A DNA stretch of 64,000 nucleotides from Rhizobium leguminosarum (GTDB lineage Bacteria; Pseudomonadota; Alphaproteobacteria; Rhizobiales; Rhizobiaceae): the NCBI RefSeq assembly GCF_002953715.1, contig NZ_CP025012.1, positions 2,418,001-2,482,000 of the forward strand. Direction: 5' to 3'. The number at the start of each line of letters is the position of its first letter. Position 1 is the first letter of the stretch. The position numbers and the translations under genes are program-made. Positions 19,022 to 28,073 of the stretch are shown here, piece by piece. The notes under the pieces are model-generated. The model was not told where the DNA came from. It ran no database searches and saw only the letters and a program-made list of their open reading frames with translations.

Positions 19022-19525
19022 CTAGCTTTCAAATGCCGGGGCGAATTGCAACGTCCCGCTTGGCGGGGATCCGCGAAAAACAATCCGCTGCACGAGCCGC
19101 GTATCGAGGTCGAGGTACTTTAGTTGCCCGTTATTGCTGAAACCGACACGGCTATAGATGTCAGGATTGCCGATCAACGCGCATCCGCTGGCACCCATCC
19201 CCTTCAGCAGTTCGAGACCCCTAACGATCAGCGCTTTGCCGATCCCCTGCCGCTGTCTCTCCGGCTTCACCGATATCGGCCCCAGCCCGAACCAGCCATC
19301 ATGCGCGCCGTCGATCGTCACCGGCGAAAACGCGACATGCCCCAGGATCTCGCCGTCCTGCTCAGCGATCAGCGATATCGTTAGATCGCCGTTTTCGCGA
19401 AGTCTTCGGACAATCTCCGCTTCCGTCCCGTCGCTGTAAGGCATCGGCTTGAAGGCGGTCCAGGTCAGATCATGGATCGCGTCGATATCCCCCGGCGTTT
19501 CGTCTCGGATAAGCATCTCTATCAA
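19022..19525 (-). CDS. GNAT family N-acetyltransferase, YhbS-like
   Basis: A 167-residue GNAT acetyltransferase of the YhbS type. The acetyl-CoA loop is SVKPERQRQGIGKALIVRG and the C-terminal part contains GNPDIYSRVGF, which is characteristic of this subgroup. It lies four bases downstream of the amidase gene on the same strand, so the two are likely co-transcribed. The substrate is unknown. Confidence 0.88.
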   Translation of the reverse strand: MIEMLIRDETPGDIDAIHDLTWTAFKPMPYSDGTEAEIVRRLRENGDLTISLIAEQDGEILGHVAFSPVTIDGAHDGWFGLGPISVKPERQRQGIGKALIVRGLELLKGMGASGCALIGNPDIYSRVGFSNNGQLKYLDLDTRLVQRIVFRGSPPSGTLQFAPAFES

Positions 19526-19529
19526 TTCC

Positions 19530-20288
19530 TCAAGCGCGATAGCTCAAAGGTTCTATGCAAGGAAAGTCGAAGACCAGCAAGCCGGGCTCCTCCAGCGGCA
19601 GTTGCGCCACGACCTGCCCTTCCGGGTTCAGCACCGCCGTCGGCCCCCAGGCGACGCGCCCGTCGCGCTCGCCTGTCACGTCAGACGAGATCAGCCACAG
19701 GCCGGTTTCGCGGCATCTTTCGCCGCGAACCGCGTTGTGCCGCTCCTTGAATATTTCCGCCTTGTCCTTTGGCATCATGTTGTTGGAGAGGCATAGGATC
19801 AGGGATGCGCCGGCCGCGGCGATCGTTCCGGCTGCTTCAGGAAAGTTCGTGTCGTAGCAGATGTTTATCCCGAAGTGCAGGTCTCCGACCGCAAAGAGCG
19901 GGCTTTCCTTTCCCGCCTCGAAAGCCCGTTCGCCGCGCAGCAGGTGGGCTTTCCGGTAGCGGCCAACGAGAACACCGCGCTCGATGACAACAGCGGTGTT
20001 GAACAATCGCCCGTCATCGACCTCAATGAGCCCCATGACCAGCACCGGTCCCGACTTCGGCAGCCGGTCCAGGACCGCGGCGAACTCGGCGGATGTGAAA
20101 TCGAGAGCAACGCGGCGCGCCGATGGTTCATCGACCAAGTAGCCCTGCAAAAAACCCTCGGGAAAGACCAGCAAGGCCGCACCATCAGCCTCAGCAAGCG
20201 CTGCGACCTTAACGGCATAATCCAACGCTGCCCGGACATTCTCCCGAAATTCCGGCGTTTGCGCGGCGGCTATCCGAGTGCTCTTCAC
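19530..20288 (-). CDS. Carbon-nitrogen hydrolase, nitrilase superfamily
   Basis: A 252-residue amidase of the nitrilase superfamily, cytoplasmic. The catalytic triad is readable: Glu in LVFPEGFLQG, Lys in YRKAHLLRGE and Cys in NICYDTNFPEA. The length fits single-domain omega-amidase or carbamoylase-like enzymes. It precedes the YhbS-type acetyltransferase gene by four bases. Which amide or nitrile it hydrolyses cannot be said. Confidence 0.9.
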   Translation of the reverse strand: MKSTRIAAAQTPEFRENVRAALDYAVKVAALAEADGAALLVFPEGFLQGYLVDEPSARRVALDFTSAEFAAVLDRLPKSGPVLVMGLIEVDDGRLFNTAVVIERGVLVGRYRKAHLLRGERAFEAGKESPLFAVGDLHFGINICYDTNFPEAAGTIAAAGASLILCLSNNMMPKDKAEIFKERHNAVRGERCRETGLWLISSDVTGERDGRVAWGPTAVLNPEGQVVAQLPLEEPGLLVFDFPCIEPLSYRA

Positions 20289-20390
20289 CTTGATCTCCGC
20301 GTTTGGACGACTTGCAGCCTACCCGGTTAGGCTTGTGCAGGCAGCGCCAAGACAGCGGATTGCCGACGGTAGCATGAGGCAGCGACCACG

Positions 20391-20419
20391 AAAAAGCCCG
20401 GCGCGGCGGCCGGGCTTTT
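20391..20419 (-). terminator. Rho-independent terminator of gnd
   Basis: A perfect 11-bp stem: AAAAGCCCGGC at 20392-20402 pairs with GCCGGGCTTTT at 20409-20419. Read from gnd it ends in a run of five T at 20391-20395. It is the clearest intrinsic terminator in the window and lies about 20 bp past the gnd stop. Confidence 0.9.
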
Positions 20420-20441
20420 CCTCGATCTCTTCTCAGCAACC

Positions 20442-21872
20442 TCAGAAGGTCGACGCACCGCTGCCCCAGGGGCCGTGGTGGAAATCCTTGCCGTCCAGGC
20501 GGTCGAAACCGTGGGCGCCGAAGAAGTCGCGCTGCGCCTGGATTAGGTTTGCCGTTCCCCTGCCCTGGCGATAGGCGTCGAAATAGGTCAGCGCCGAGGT
20601 CAGCGCCGGAACCGGCAGGCCGGCGGCAATCGCGGCACCGACGACGCGGCGTAGCGCCGGGATCGATTCCTTGACCATGTCGGAGAAGGCAGGCGTGACG
20701 ATCAGGTTCGCAGCATCAGGTGCCTTGGTGAAGGCCGAGGTGATCTCGTCGAGGAACTGCGAACGGATGATGCAGCCGGCGCGCCAGATCCTGGCAATCG
20801 TCGGCATCGGCAGCGACCAGTTGAACTCGCGCGATGCTTCCGCCATCACCGCAAAGCCCTGCGCATAGGCGCCGATCTTGGCGGCAAACAGCGCCAGTTC
20901 GAGATCCTTGTTGAGCTCGGGGCCGTAAGCGATCGGGAAGGACACAGCCTGCGTGCCGAAGATCTTTTCGGCGGCTTCGCGCTGCGACTTCATCGAAGAG
21001 AGGCTGCGGGCGGCGACCGCGGCTTCGATCGCCGTTGCCGGAATGCCCATGTTCTGCGCCTCGATCGCCGACCACTTGCCGGTGCCCTTCTGGCCCGCCT
21101 TGTCGAGGATCATGTCGACCATCGGCCCGCCGGAAACCGGATCGGTGGCCGCAAGCACCTTCTCGGAGATTTCGATCAGGTAGGAATTCAGCCGGCCCTT
21201 GTTCCATTCGCCGAAGATGCCGGAGATTTCGGAGGCGCTCTTGCCGAGGCCGTCGCGCAGGATGCCGTAGATTTCGGCGATCATCTGCATGTCGGCATAT
21301 TCGATGCCGTTATGGATGGTCTTGACGAAATGGCCGGCACCGTCATTGCCGAGCCAGGCGACGCAGGGCTCGTCATTGTAGCGGGCGGCAATCGATGTCA
21401 GCACCTTTTCGACGCGCTTCCAGGATTCTTCGGTGCCGCCGACCATGATCGACGGGCCATGGCGCGCACCTTCTTCGCCGCCGGAAACACCCATGCCGAT
21501 GAAGGTCAGATCGGTATTCTTCAGCCGGTCGAAGCGGGCGACGGTGTCGCGGAAATTGGCGTTGCCGGCATCGATCATGATGTCGCCCTTGGAGAGATGC
21601 GGGCGCAGCAGCTCCATCTGCTGGTCGACGGGCTCGCCCGCCTTGATCATGATGATGATCGGACGCGGCGGCCGGATCGCATCGACGAACTCTTCGATCG
21701 TCTTGCAGGGAACAATCTGCTTCTTCAGATCGCCGGCGCTTTCGTAGAATTCGTCGGTTTTCTCCGGCGTGCGGTTGAACACCGCGATTTTATTGCCTTT
21801 CTCCGCGATGTTGAGCGCCAGGTTGGAGCCCATGACCGCAAGGCCGATCAGTCCGATTTCTGCCTTTTCCAC
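20442..21872 (-). CDS. gnd: 6-phosphogluconate dehydrogenase, decarboxylating
   Basis: A 476-residue enzyme that converts 6-phosphogluconate to ribulose 5-phosphate with CO2 and NADPH release in the pentose phosphate pathway. The NADP fold is GLIGLAVMGSNLALN, with the 6PGDH signature in LGNDGAGHFVKTIHNGIEY (Lys and Asn catalytic) and the C-terminal ANLIQAQRDFFGAHGF. The frame runs further upstream, but GTG 21872 is chosen because GGAGG lies six bases before it and the protein then has the normal family start and length. It is monocistronic with its own terminator. Confidence 0.95.
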   Translation of the reverse strand: MEKAEIGLIGLAVMGSNLALNIAEKGNKIAVFNRTPEKTDEFYESAGDLKKQIVPCKTIEEFVDAIRPPRPIIIMIKAGEPVDQQMELLRPHLSKGDIMIDAGNANFRDTVARFDRLKNTDLTFIGMGVSGGEEGARHGPSIMVGGTEESWKRVEKVLTSIAARYNDEPCVAWLGNDGAGHFVKTIHNGIEYADMQMIAEIYGILRDGLGKSASEISGIFGEWNKGRLNSYLIEISEKVLAATDPVSGGPMVDMILDKAGQKGTGKWSAIEAQNMGIPATAIEAAVAARSLSSMKSQREAAEKIFGTQAVSFPIAYGPELNKDLELALFAAKIGAYAQGFAVMAEASREFNWSLPMPTIARIWRAGCIIRSQFLDEITSAFTKAPDAANLIVTPAFSDMVKESIPALRRVVGAAIAAGLPVPALTSALTYFDAYRQGRGTANLIQAQRDFFGAHGFDRLDGKDFHHGPWGSGASTF

Positions 21873-22104
21873 GACAAACCTCCGATGTGTCATTTGGACC
21901 GGTGTTGTGGCACTGTCTCGCTCAAACGGCAAGTCTCGCAAGGGTCTAATCGGTTCGCAAAAGCCAATGAAATGAAGCTTGCAATATCGCCGCTTGTCCG
22001 ACAACCCGCCGGCTGGCGCCCAGTCCGGAAGCCCTGAGTTTTTCGTGCGCCCTGCCCGCAATGCCCTATCTCATGTTATCATCAGGGCATCGGGAGATAT
22101 CGCA

Positions 22105-22896
22105 TTGGCATCGGGAAGACGAAAAGATACGGCTCTCCTGGCGGCCCGCGCCGGCCACTACTGCGAGTCTATGCCGCCGCCGGCGCTGCGACGCCATTTC
22201 AGCCGCCTCTGGTCGCATGCGCTGCATGACGGACCGTCGGCAATGGTGGCGATCGTGCCGGACGGCTATTGCGACCTGCTCTGGATCGACGGTCGGCTGG
22301 TCGTCGCCGGCCCTGACCGGACAGCGGCCTTTCCCGTCATCCGGCCGGGCGCGACTGTCATCGGCGCACGTTTTGCGCCCGGCGCCGCAGCACCCTGGCT
22401 GAAGACGCCGCTCTGGGCACTGGTCGGCTGCTCGGTGCCCCTCGCTGACATCGGCCGGAAGGACACCGCCGAATTCGAAGCGCGGCTTGCGGATTGTCCC
22501 GACCCCCCGGCCGCCACGGCGCTGTTTAGCCGCCTGCTCGAAGAGACCGCGCGCAATGAGGAGGAGCCAGCCCGCGACGCCGCCATGATCTTCGCCGCCG
22601 CCGACAATGCTCGCCCGGTTTCCGGCCTGCTCGACCACCTCGGCATGAGTGGAAGGCAGCTGCGCCGCCGCTGCCACCACCATTTCGGCTACGGCGCAAA
22701 GACGCTGGAACGGATTCGCCGGTTCCAGCGTTTCTTCGACCTCTGCCGCAGGTCGGGCGCGATGCCGCTCGCCCGCCTTGCGCTCGAATCGGGCTTTGCC
22801 GACCAGCCCCACATGACGCGCGAGGTCGGCGAGCTCTCGACGCTGACACCTGCCGTCATTCTCGACCAGCTCAGCATACGGCAAAGAGCCGATTGA
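22105..22896 (+). CDS. AraC family transcriptional regulator
   Basis: A regulator with an N-terminal DUF6597-like sensor region (PPPALRRHFSRLWSH, DLLWIDGRLVVAGPD) and a C-terminal AraC helix-turn-helix (SGLLDHLGMSGRQLRRRCHH, then ALESGFADQPHMTREV). The start is uncertain. TTG 22105 has GGGAG eight bases upstream and gives 263 residues; an ATG at 22171 would also keep the domain. It lies just upstream of the SRPBCC and VOC genes and may control them. Inducer unknown. Confidence 0.8.
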   Translation: MASGRRKDTALLAARAGHYCESMPPPALRRHFSRLWSHALHDGPSAMVAIVPDGYCDLLWIDGRLVVAGPDRTAAFPVIRPGATVIGARFAPGAAAPWLKTPLWALVGCSVPLADIGRKDTAEFEARLADCPDPPAATALFSRLLEETARNEEEPARDAAMIFAAADNARPVSGLLDHLGMSGRQLRRRCHHHFGYGAKTLERIRRFQRFFDLCRRSGAMPLARLALESGFADQPHMTREVGELSTLTPAVILDQLSIRQRAD

Positions 22897-22966
22897 CCGT
22901 TTTGTTCAAGACGCCGCTGGCCGGTCTGTTATTCTGACGAAACCAAATGCCAGGGACCTGCAAGCC

Positions 22967-23365
22967 ATGTCGACAATGCCCGCGAAAATCCTACATTTGT
23001 CGATAGAGCGCGACTGGCGCGACGTCTATGACTTCGCCGGCAAGCCGGAGAACATGCCGCTCTGGGCCTCCGGCCTTGCGACCGGCTTAGAGCCTCACGG
23101 CGCCGACTGGATCGCCCACGGCGCTCTCGGCAGCGTCAAGGTGAGCTTCGTTCCTGCCAATGAATTCGGCGTGATCGACCATACGGTGACGATCGAATCC
23201 GGCCTAAGGGTTTATAATGCCCTGCGCATCGTGCCGAACGGCGATGGGTGCGAAGTCATGTTCACGCTGCTGCGTCTGCCCGGCATGACCGACACACAGT
23301 TTTCCGCCGATGCCGCCCATGTCGAGAAGGATCTCGCCATGCTGAAAGCCCTGATGGAGAGATAG
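22967..23365 (+). CDS. SRPBCC family protein
   Basis: A 132-residue protein of the SRPBCC (START/Bet v1/polyketide cyclase) superfamily, judged by its opening ILHLSIERDWRDVYDFAGKPENMPLW-like pattern and the alternation of short strands ending in a C-terminal helix (VEKDLAMLKALMER). These proteins bind hydrophobic ligands in a deep pocket. Its stop codon abuts the ATG of the VOC gene, so the two are co-translated. Function unknown. Confidence 0.8.
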   Translation: MSTMPAKILHLSIERDWRDVYDFAGKPENMPLWASGLATGLEPHGADWIAHGALGSVKVSFVPANEFGVIDHTVTIESGLRVYNALRIVPNGDGCEVMFTLLRLPGMTDTQFSADAAHVEKDLAMLKALMER

Positions 23366-23728
23366 ATGGCCGAGAAGACAGAAAACCACGACCGCCGCAT
23401 CGACTATGTCGAATTCAACGTTGCTGACATCGCCGCCGCCAAAGCCTTTTACGGCTCGGCCTTCGGCTGGCGCTTCACCGATTACGGCCCCAATTATTGC
23501 GAATTCGACGACGGCCGGCTGAAGGGCGGCTTTACCGATTTCGGACCGGTGCGGCCGGGCGGCGGCCCGCTGGTCGTCGTCTATGCCAGTGATCTGGAAG
23601 AAGTGCTGACCTCAGTCGAAAGAGCCGGCGGCACGATCTGCCGGCCGATCACCGATTTTCCCGGCGGCCGTCGCTTCCACTTCCTCGACCGCGATGGTTA
23701 CGAGCTCGCCGTCTGGGCCGCTGCTTAG
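23366..23728 (+). CDS. VOC family (glyoxalase/bleomycin resistance-like) protein
   Basis: A 120-residue vicinal-oxygen-chelate fold protein. The two beta-alpha-beta-beta-beta modules are recognisable from IDYVEFNVADIAAAKAFYG near the start and the C-terminal FHFLDRDGYELAVW. It starts at the base after the stop of the SRPBCC gene. VOC proteins include lyases, dioxygenases and drug-binding proteins, so the specific activity is open. Confidence 0.88.
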   Translation: MAEKTENHDRRIDYVEFNVADIAAAKAFYGSAFGWRFTDYGPNYCEFDDGRLKGGFTDFGPVRPGGGPLVVVYASDLEEVLTSVERAGGTICRPITDFPGGRRFHFLDRDGYELAVWAAA

Positions 23729-23740
23729 CCAGACTACCCA

Positions 23741-23766
23741 AGGCAGCCGAGTTGGTCAGGCTGCCT
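23741..23766. terminator. Hairpin between convergent genes
   Basis: AGGCAGCC at 23741-23748 pairs with GGCTGCCT at 23759-23766, between the converging VOC and PAS genes. Further copies of GGCTGCC and GGCAGCC follow to about 23793, so alternative pairings exist. There is no T-run, so a terminator role is likely but not certain. Confidence 0.5.
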
Positions 23767-23783
23767 AAGGCTGCCGACCGGGA

Positions 23784-24500
23784 TCAGGCAGCCTGCGACA
23801 GCCGATCGAGATCTTCCATGACGAGCAGGGCGCCGATCACCGTACCGCCCGCATCGCGCAGCGGCGACATGCGACAGCGCACCTGCCGCGATTCGCCGCT
23901 GCCCGCCGAGCGCTCATAGGAATAGTCGATCTGTTCGCCGGCAAAACAGGCGTCGAGCTTATGCTTGGCGCATTCGGCAAACCGCTCCTCGCCGATGAAT
24001 TCGGAAAGGTGGCGGCCGATGAGCTCCATCGGCTTCCTGTTGAGATGGGCGCTGTTGGCTGGATTGGAATAGAGGTAGCGATAGTCCCTTGTCAGCACCG
24101 CCACGCGATCCGGCAGGCTTTCCAGGATTACCGCGTTGAGGAACTGGCCATTGTCGGTATCAGGCACATAGGCCGGCGGCGGCTCGATGCGCACATCCTG
24201 CAGCGAAGGCACGCGCCAGTCCGGCCCATGCGCCCCGAAATAGCGGTCGAGCAAGTAGGAAAGCACCGACGTGTGCTCCGTGACGCTGGCGCTGTCGTCG
24301 GCATCCTGGCTGATCAGATGGCTCACAAACTGCAGTTGCATGTAAACTTCGAGCAGATTGACTGCCCGGCAGGCGAGGATTGCCTCGACCAGCGGCTCGA
24401 CATGGCGGTCGAGCGCCGTGACGCGCTGGTCGTCGCCCAGGCGTATGGCTTCCTCGATTTGCACGCAACGCAAGGAAAAAGCTCGAAAAAGCTCCAGCAA
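23784..24500 (-). CDS. PAS domain sensor protein without visible output domain
   Basis: A 238-residue protein. The first 100 residues are helical with no recognised domain; a PAS fold covers roughly residues 125-235 (LPDRVAVLTRDYRYLYSNPANS ... VIGALLVMEDLDRLSQ). No histidine kinase, GGDEF or HTH output follows, so it may act through protein contacts. It stands alone between convergent VOC and a spacer before the lipid A cluster. The ligand is unknown. Confidence 0.75.
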   Translation of the reverse strand: MLELFRAFSLRCVQIEEAIRLGDDQRVTALDRHVEPLVEAILACRAVNLLEVYMQLQFVSHLISQDADDSASVTEHTSVLSYLLDRYFGAHGPDWRVPSLQDVRIEPPPAYVPDTDNGQFLNAVILESLPDRVAVLTRDYRYLYSNPANSAHLNRKPMELIGRHLSEFIGEERFAECAKHKLDACFAGEQIDYSYERSAGSGESRQVRCRMSPLRDAGGTVIGALLVMEDLDRLSQAA

Positions 24501-24690
24501 GACGCCTCCACTCCCATTGTCCCAAGAGACGAGTCCGAAACCTCACATGGCTGCATTTCCTAAAAAATGCGCCTTCCGGTAGACATTATTCGCGTCTTGG
24601 TGGTGACGGATAACATGAAGTGCCCTCAGTTTCAATCCGAGAGCACCTGCCGCTTTTCACCGCTGATAAATGAGGGTGGACGTTTTTGGA

Positions 24691-24729
24691 GCATGATGCC
24701 GAAAGTGTGAGCGGTTTTCGGCATCATGC
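24691..24729. repeat. Palindromic repeat with AGCGG loop
   Basis: GCATGATGCCGAAA at 24691-24704 pairs with TTTTCGGCATCATGC at 24715-24729, an almost perfect stem of about 14 bp. The loop GTGTGAGCGG resembles those at 867-906 and 29844-29892. It lies 20 bp past the stop of the lipid A acyltransferase gene and may also serve as its transcription end. It seems to belong to the rhizobial intergenic palindrome families. Confidence 0.7.
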
Positions 24730-24749
24730 CGGCCTGAAATCATCCTGTT

Positions 24750-25685
24750 CTAAGGCGCGAGCGTCTGCTTGATCTGCCAGCGGTCGTGATACCAGAGCCA
24801 CTGTTCCGGATATTCCCGCACCCATCTTTCCACCTTGTCGTTGAGCAACTGGGCGGCGGCCGGCAGGTCGAGATTGCCCTTGGCGTCGCGCGGCATGTCC
24901 AGCCGCGGCTCGATTTCCAGCCGGTAGCGATTTCCCGGCAGCCGGATGCAGCGCGCCGGATAGACTTCACAGTCGAACTGGCGCACCAGCTTCGGCAGCA
25001 GCGGATTGGTCTTCACGTCGCGGCCGAAGAAGGTGCCCTTCAGCCCCTTGCGGAATTTCTGGTCGACCAGCACGCCCACGCCCTGACCTGCTTCCAGCTG
25101 ACGGGCGAGCGCGAAGGAGGAGCCGGCATGCGAGGGCACCAGCTTGCCCATGCGCGCGCTCCTGAAGTCGAACACTTTCTTGGCGACATAAGGATTATTC
25201 GGCGGCCGAAAGAGCACGGTTACCGTGAGCCCGAAGGCTGCGCCCGCCACCGGCAGAAGCTCGAAATTGGCGGTATGGCCGGTAAAGACGATGAAGGGGC
25301 GCGGATTGTCGCGCAGGTCGAGGAAGATCGGGACGCCCGACACCTCCACCCTGCCCGGCTCCGACTTTTCGGGATCATAGTCGAACAGCTGGTCGAGGAA
25401 GACGTATTCGGCCGCAAGCCGGCCCATATTGCCCCAGCTGGCGAGCGCGATCTCCTCGATCTCGGCTTCGCTCTTCTCAGGGAAGGCGTTGCGCAGATTG
25501 GTCAGCATCAGTCTGTGGCGGCTGGTCAGCCGGCCGAGGCGGCGCATCATCCTGTCGGCGAAGCGGATCGCGCCATCGGCCGGAAACAGCTTCAGGAAAT
25601 TCAGGAAGCCGAACATCACCTGCGCCACCAGCCACTGCTGGAAGTGCCTGAGCGCCAGAACGATCCGGGTGATGAAGAGCTTCAC
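24750..25685 (-). CDS. lpxXL: Lipid A very-long-chain acyltransferase LpxXL
   Basis: A 311-residue member of the LpxL/HtrB lysophospholipid acyltransferase family, membrane-bound through its hydrophobic N-terminus. The catalytic H-x4-acid motif is FTGHTANFELL near residue 127. By its position after adh, fabF1, fabF2, fabZ and acpXL it is LpxXL, which moves the 27-hydroxyoctacosanoyl chain from AcpXL to lipid A. Its ATG lies four bases past the stop of the adh gene. The assignment rests on the conserved rhizobial gene order together with the family motif. Confidence 0.9.
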   Translation of the reverse strand: MKLFITRIVLALRHFQQWLVAQVMFGFLNFLKLFPADGAIRFADRMMRRLGRLTSRHRLMLTNLRNAFPEKSEAEIEEIALASWGNMGRLAAEYVFLDQLFDYDPEKSEPGRVEVSGVPIFLDLRDNPRPFIVFTGHTANFELLPVAGAAFGLTVTVLFRPPNNPYVAKKVFDFRSARMGKLVPSHAGSSFALARQLEAGQGVGVLVDQKFRKGLKGTFFGRDVKTNPLLPKLVRQFDCEVYPARCIRLPGNRYRLEIEPRLDMPRDAKGNLDLPAAAQLLNDKVERWVREYPEQWLWYHDRWQIKQTLAP

Positions 25686-25689
25686 GCGG

Positions 25690-26718
25690 TCAATCCATCT
25701 TCAGGATGATCTTGCCGAAGATCTGGCGCGATTCCATCCGCTCCAGCGCCCGGTCGATATCACTGAAGCTGACCTCGGTATCGATGACGGGATGGACGAG
25801 CCCGCGGCCCATCTTCTGCATCGCATTCGCCATGTTCTCCATGCGGCAGCCGAAGGAGCCGAAGAGCTTCAGCTGCTGCTGGAACAGCATCATCAGGTTC
25901 ATCTCTGTGGAAACACCCGAGGTCGAGCCGCAGGTGACGAGCCGCCCGCCGCGCTTCATGCAGAGCATCGAGCCTGCCCAGGTGTCCTTGCCGACATGTT
26001 CGAAGACGACGTCGACACCCTTCTTCTTGGTGAGCTTGCGCACTACGCCCTCGAAACGGTCGGTGCGGTAGTTGATGACGTGATCGGCGCCGAGCGCCTT
26101 GGCCCTCTCGATCTTGTCGTCCGAACCAACCGTGGTGATGACGGTGCAGCCAATCTTCTTGGCAAGCTGGATCGCCGCCGTGCCGATGCCAGAGCCGCCG
26201 GCATGGACGAGGATCGTCTCGCCCGGCTCAAGCTTGGCATTGTCGAACAGCATGTGCTCGACCGTGCCGAAAGTGACCGGAGCAAGCGCCGCGCCGATCG
26301 CGTCGACGCCGGGAGGAGCCGGCACCAGCAGGCGCGCCGGCAGGTTGACCTTCTCCTGCGCAAAGCCGTCGAGATGGAAGCCGTGCACGCCCGAGACATG
26401 TTCGCAGAGATTGTCGCGGCCTTCACGGCAGGGACGGCAGAGGCCGCAGGTGCGCGCGCCGTAGATGGAGACGAGCTGGCCTGGCAGCACGCTGGCAACG
26501 CCCGGGCCGATCGATTCCACGACGCCGGAGGCTTCCGCACCGATGACCAGCGGCATCTTGCGCTTGGCGAATGCCATGCCGCGCCAGCCCCAGACGTCGA
26601 TATGGTTGAGCGCCACCGCCTTGACGCGCAGCGTCACCTCGCCAGCGGCTGGAGCATCCGGTTCCGGCAGATCGGTGATCTCAAGCTTGCGGTCGTCGAT
26701 CAGTTGCAAAGCGCGCAT
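25690..26718 (-). CDS. Zinc-binding alcohol dehydrogenase of the very-long-chain fatty acid cluster
   Basis: A 342-residue medium-chain dehydrogenase/reductase. The structural zinc cysteines are in CGLCRPCREGRDNLCEH and the NAD(P) fold is ILVHAGGSGIGTAAIQLA near residue 170. It lies between fabF1 and lpxXL and corresponds to the adh2XL gene of the described rhizobial acpXL cluster. In this context it may act as an enoyl reductase in chain elongation or in making the omega-1 hydroxyl, but that is inference. Confidence 0.9.
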   Translation of the reverse strand: MRALQLIDDRKLEITDLPEPDAPAAGEVTLRVKAVALNHIDVWGWRGMAFAKRKMPLVIGAEASGVVESIGPGVASVLPGQLVSIYGARTCGLCRPCREGRDNLCEHVSGVHGFHLDGFAQEKVNLPARLLVPAPPGVDAIGAALAPVTFGTVEHMLFDNAKLEPGETILVHAGGSGIGTAAIQLAKKIGCTVITTVGSDDKIERAKALGADHVINYRTDRFEGVVRKLTKKKGVDVVFEHVGKDTWAGSMLCMKRGGRLVTCGSTSGVSTEMNLMMLFQQQLKLFGSFGCRMENMANAMQKMGRGLVHPVIDTEVSFSDIDRALERMESRQIFGKIILKMD

Positions 26719-26774
26719 GGCAAAATCCCTCGCCTGAAGGCGTCATCTCGTCTCAAAAATTTGTCGGGAACCGC

Positions 26775-28061
26775 TTAAGCCGGTTCGAGCGCCATGACAA
26801 GGCTGGCATTCTGCCCGCCGAAGCCGAAGGAGTTGGAAAGCACGGCTGAAACCTGGGCCTCCCGCTTCTTGTTCGGCACGACATCGAGAACGATCGACGG
26901 ATCGGGATTGTTGTAGTTGATGGTCGGCGGCAGCGTTCCGGTCAACATCGTCTGCAGCGAGAACACCGCCTCGACGGCACCCGCCGCCGTCAGCGTATGG
27001 CCGATCATCGACTTGTTCGACGAAACCGGAATGCCGACGAGCTTCTCACCGAAGACGGCCGACATCGAACCATATTCCATCTTGTCGTTCTCAGGCGTCG
27101 AGGTGCCGTGGGCATTGATATAGCCGATATCGCCCTCGCTCATGCCGGCATCGGCGAGCGCTGCGCGGATCGTCGCAATCGCCGGGCCGCCATCAGGCGA
27201 CGACCGGGTGCGGTGGAAGCTGTCGGCCTTGTCGCCGGCGCCCTTCATGATGCCGAGCACCTTGGCGCCGCGGGCGACTGCTGATTCCAGCGATTCCAGG
27301 ACCAGTGTCGCCGCACCCTCGGCGATGACGAAACCGTCGCGATCCTTGCTGAACGGCTTGGAGGCCTTGGTCGGCGGATCGTTCTGCGTCGAAAGGGCTG
27401 ACAGCAGCGAGAAGCGGATCAGCGCTTCGGCACTCAGCGAGCCGTCGGTCGCAACCGTCAGCGCGCGATCCGTGCGGCCCTGGCGGATCGCCTCGATGCC
27501 GAGCTGGATCGCGGTGACGCCGGAGGCGCAGGCCGTCGACAGCGTAACCGGAAGGCCGCGCGTGCCGAACCGGTCGGCAAGCCGCTCGGAAATCGCGCCG
27601 AACAGCGCTGCCTCATGGAAGGCCGGGTCGGGGCGCTGGCGCAGCGCCGTCAGGAAGCGCTCATAGGCATCACCCGGATGGTCGGAGGCTGGCGAACGGT
27701 CGGCAAGCTCGAAACGCGCGCTCCATTCCGGTTCGATCGGCGGGGCGGCGAGGAATAGCGGGCCGTTGAAATCGCCGGACAGGCCGGCATTGGCAAGCGC
27801 CTCGATCGTCGTTTCGCGGGCGAAAGCATAGGAGCGCTCGACGGCGTTCGGCACCGGAATGCCGATGAAATCGACGGTGCCGGCGATCCGGGTCGACAGG
27901 CCCTCGGTCGGGAAGCGGTTGATCTCGTGGATGCCCGACGTTCCGGAGGTAAGGGCTGCCCAGTTGTCGCTGAGGCCCTGGCCGAGCGAAGTGATGATGC
28001 CCATGCCGGTAACAGCCACGATCGGACGGCCGAGATGATCTCTATAAGCGGAAGCTGTCAT
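26775..28061 (-). CDS. Beta-ketoacyl-ACP synthase II, catalytic (FabF1XL)
   Basis: A ketosynthase of 428 residues that elongates the chain on AcpXL. All catalytic residues are visible: Cys in LSTACASGV, His in NAHGTSTPEND and His in IGHTLTAAGA, with the terminal NSFGFGGQNAS loop. ATG 28061 has GGAG eight bases upstream; a GTG three codons earlier is less likely. It begins 12 bp past the stop of the second synthase gene, fabF2. The pair is a hallmark of the rhizobial very-long-chain fatty acid cluster, and this one is the active member. Confidence 0.92.
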   Translation of the reverse strand: MTASAYRDHLGRPIVAVTGMGIITSLGQGLSDNWAALTSGTSGIHEINRFPTEGLSTRIAGTVDFIGIPVPNAVERSYAFARETTIEALANAGLSGDFNGPLFLAAPPIEPEWSARFELADRSPASDHPGDAYERFLTALRQRPDPAFHEAALFGAISERLADRFGTRGLPVTLSTACASGVTAIQLGIEAIRQGRTDRALTVATDGSLSAEALIRFSLLSALSTQNDPPTKASKPFSKDRDGFVIAEGAATLVLESLESAVARGAKVLGIMKGAGDKADSFHRTRSSPDGGPAIATIRAALADAGMSEGDIGYINAHGTSTPENDKMEYGSMSAVFGEKLVGIPVSSNKSMIGHTLTAAGAVEAVFSLQTMLTGTLPPTINYNNPDPSIVLDVVPNKKREAQVSAVLSNSFGFGGQNASLVMALEPA

Positions 28062-28073
28062 ATCTCTCACTCC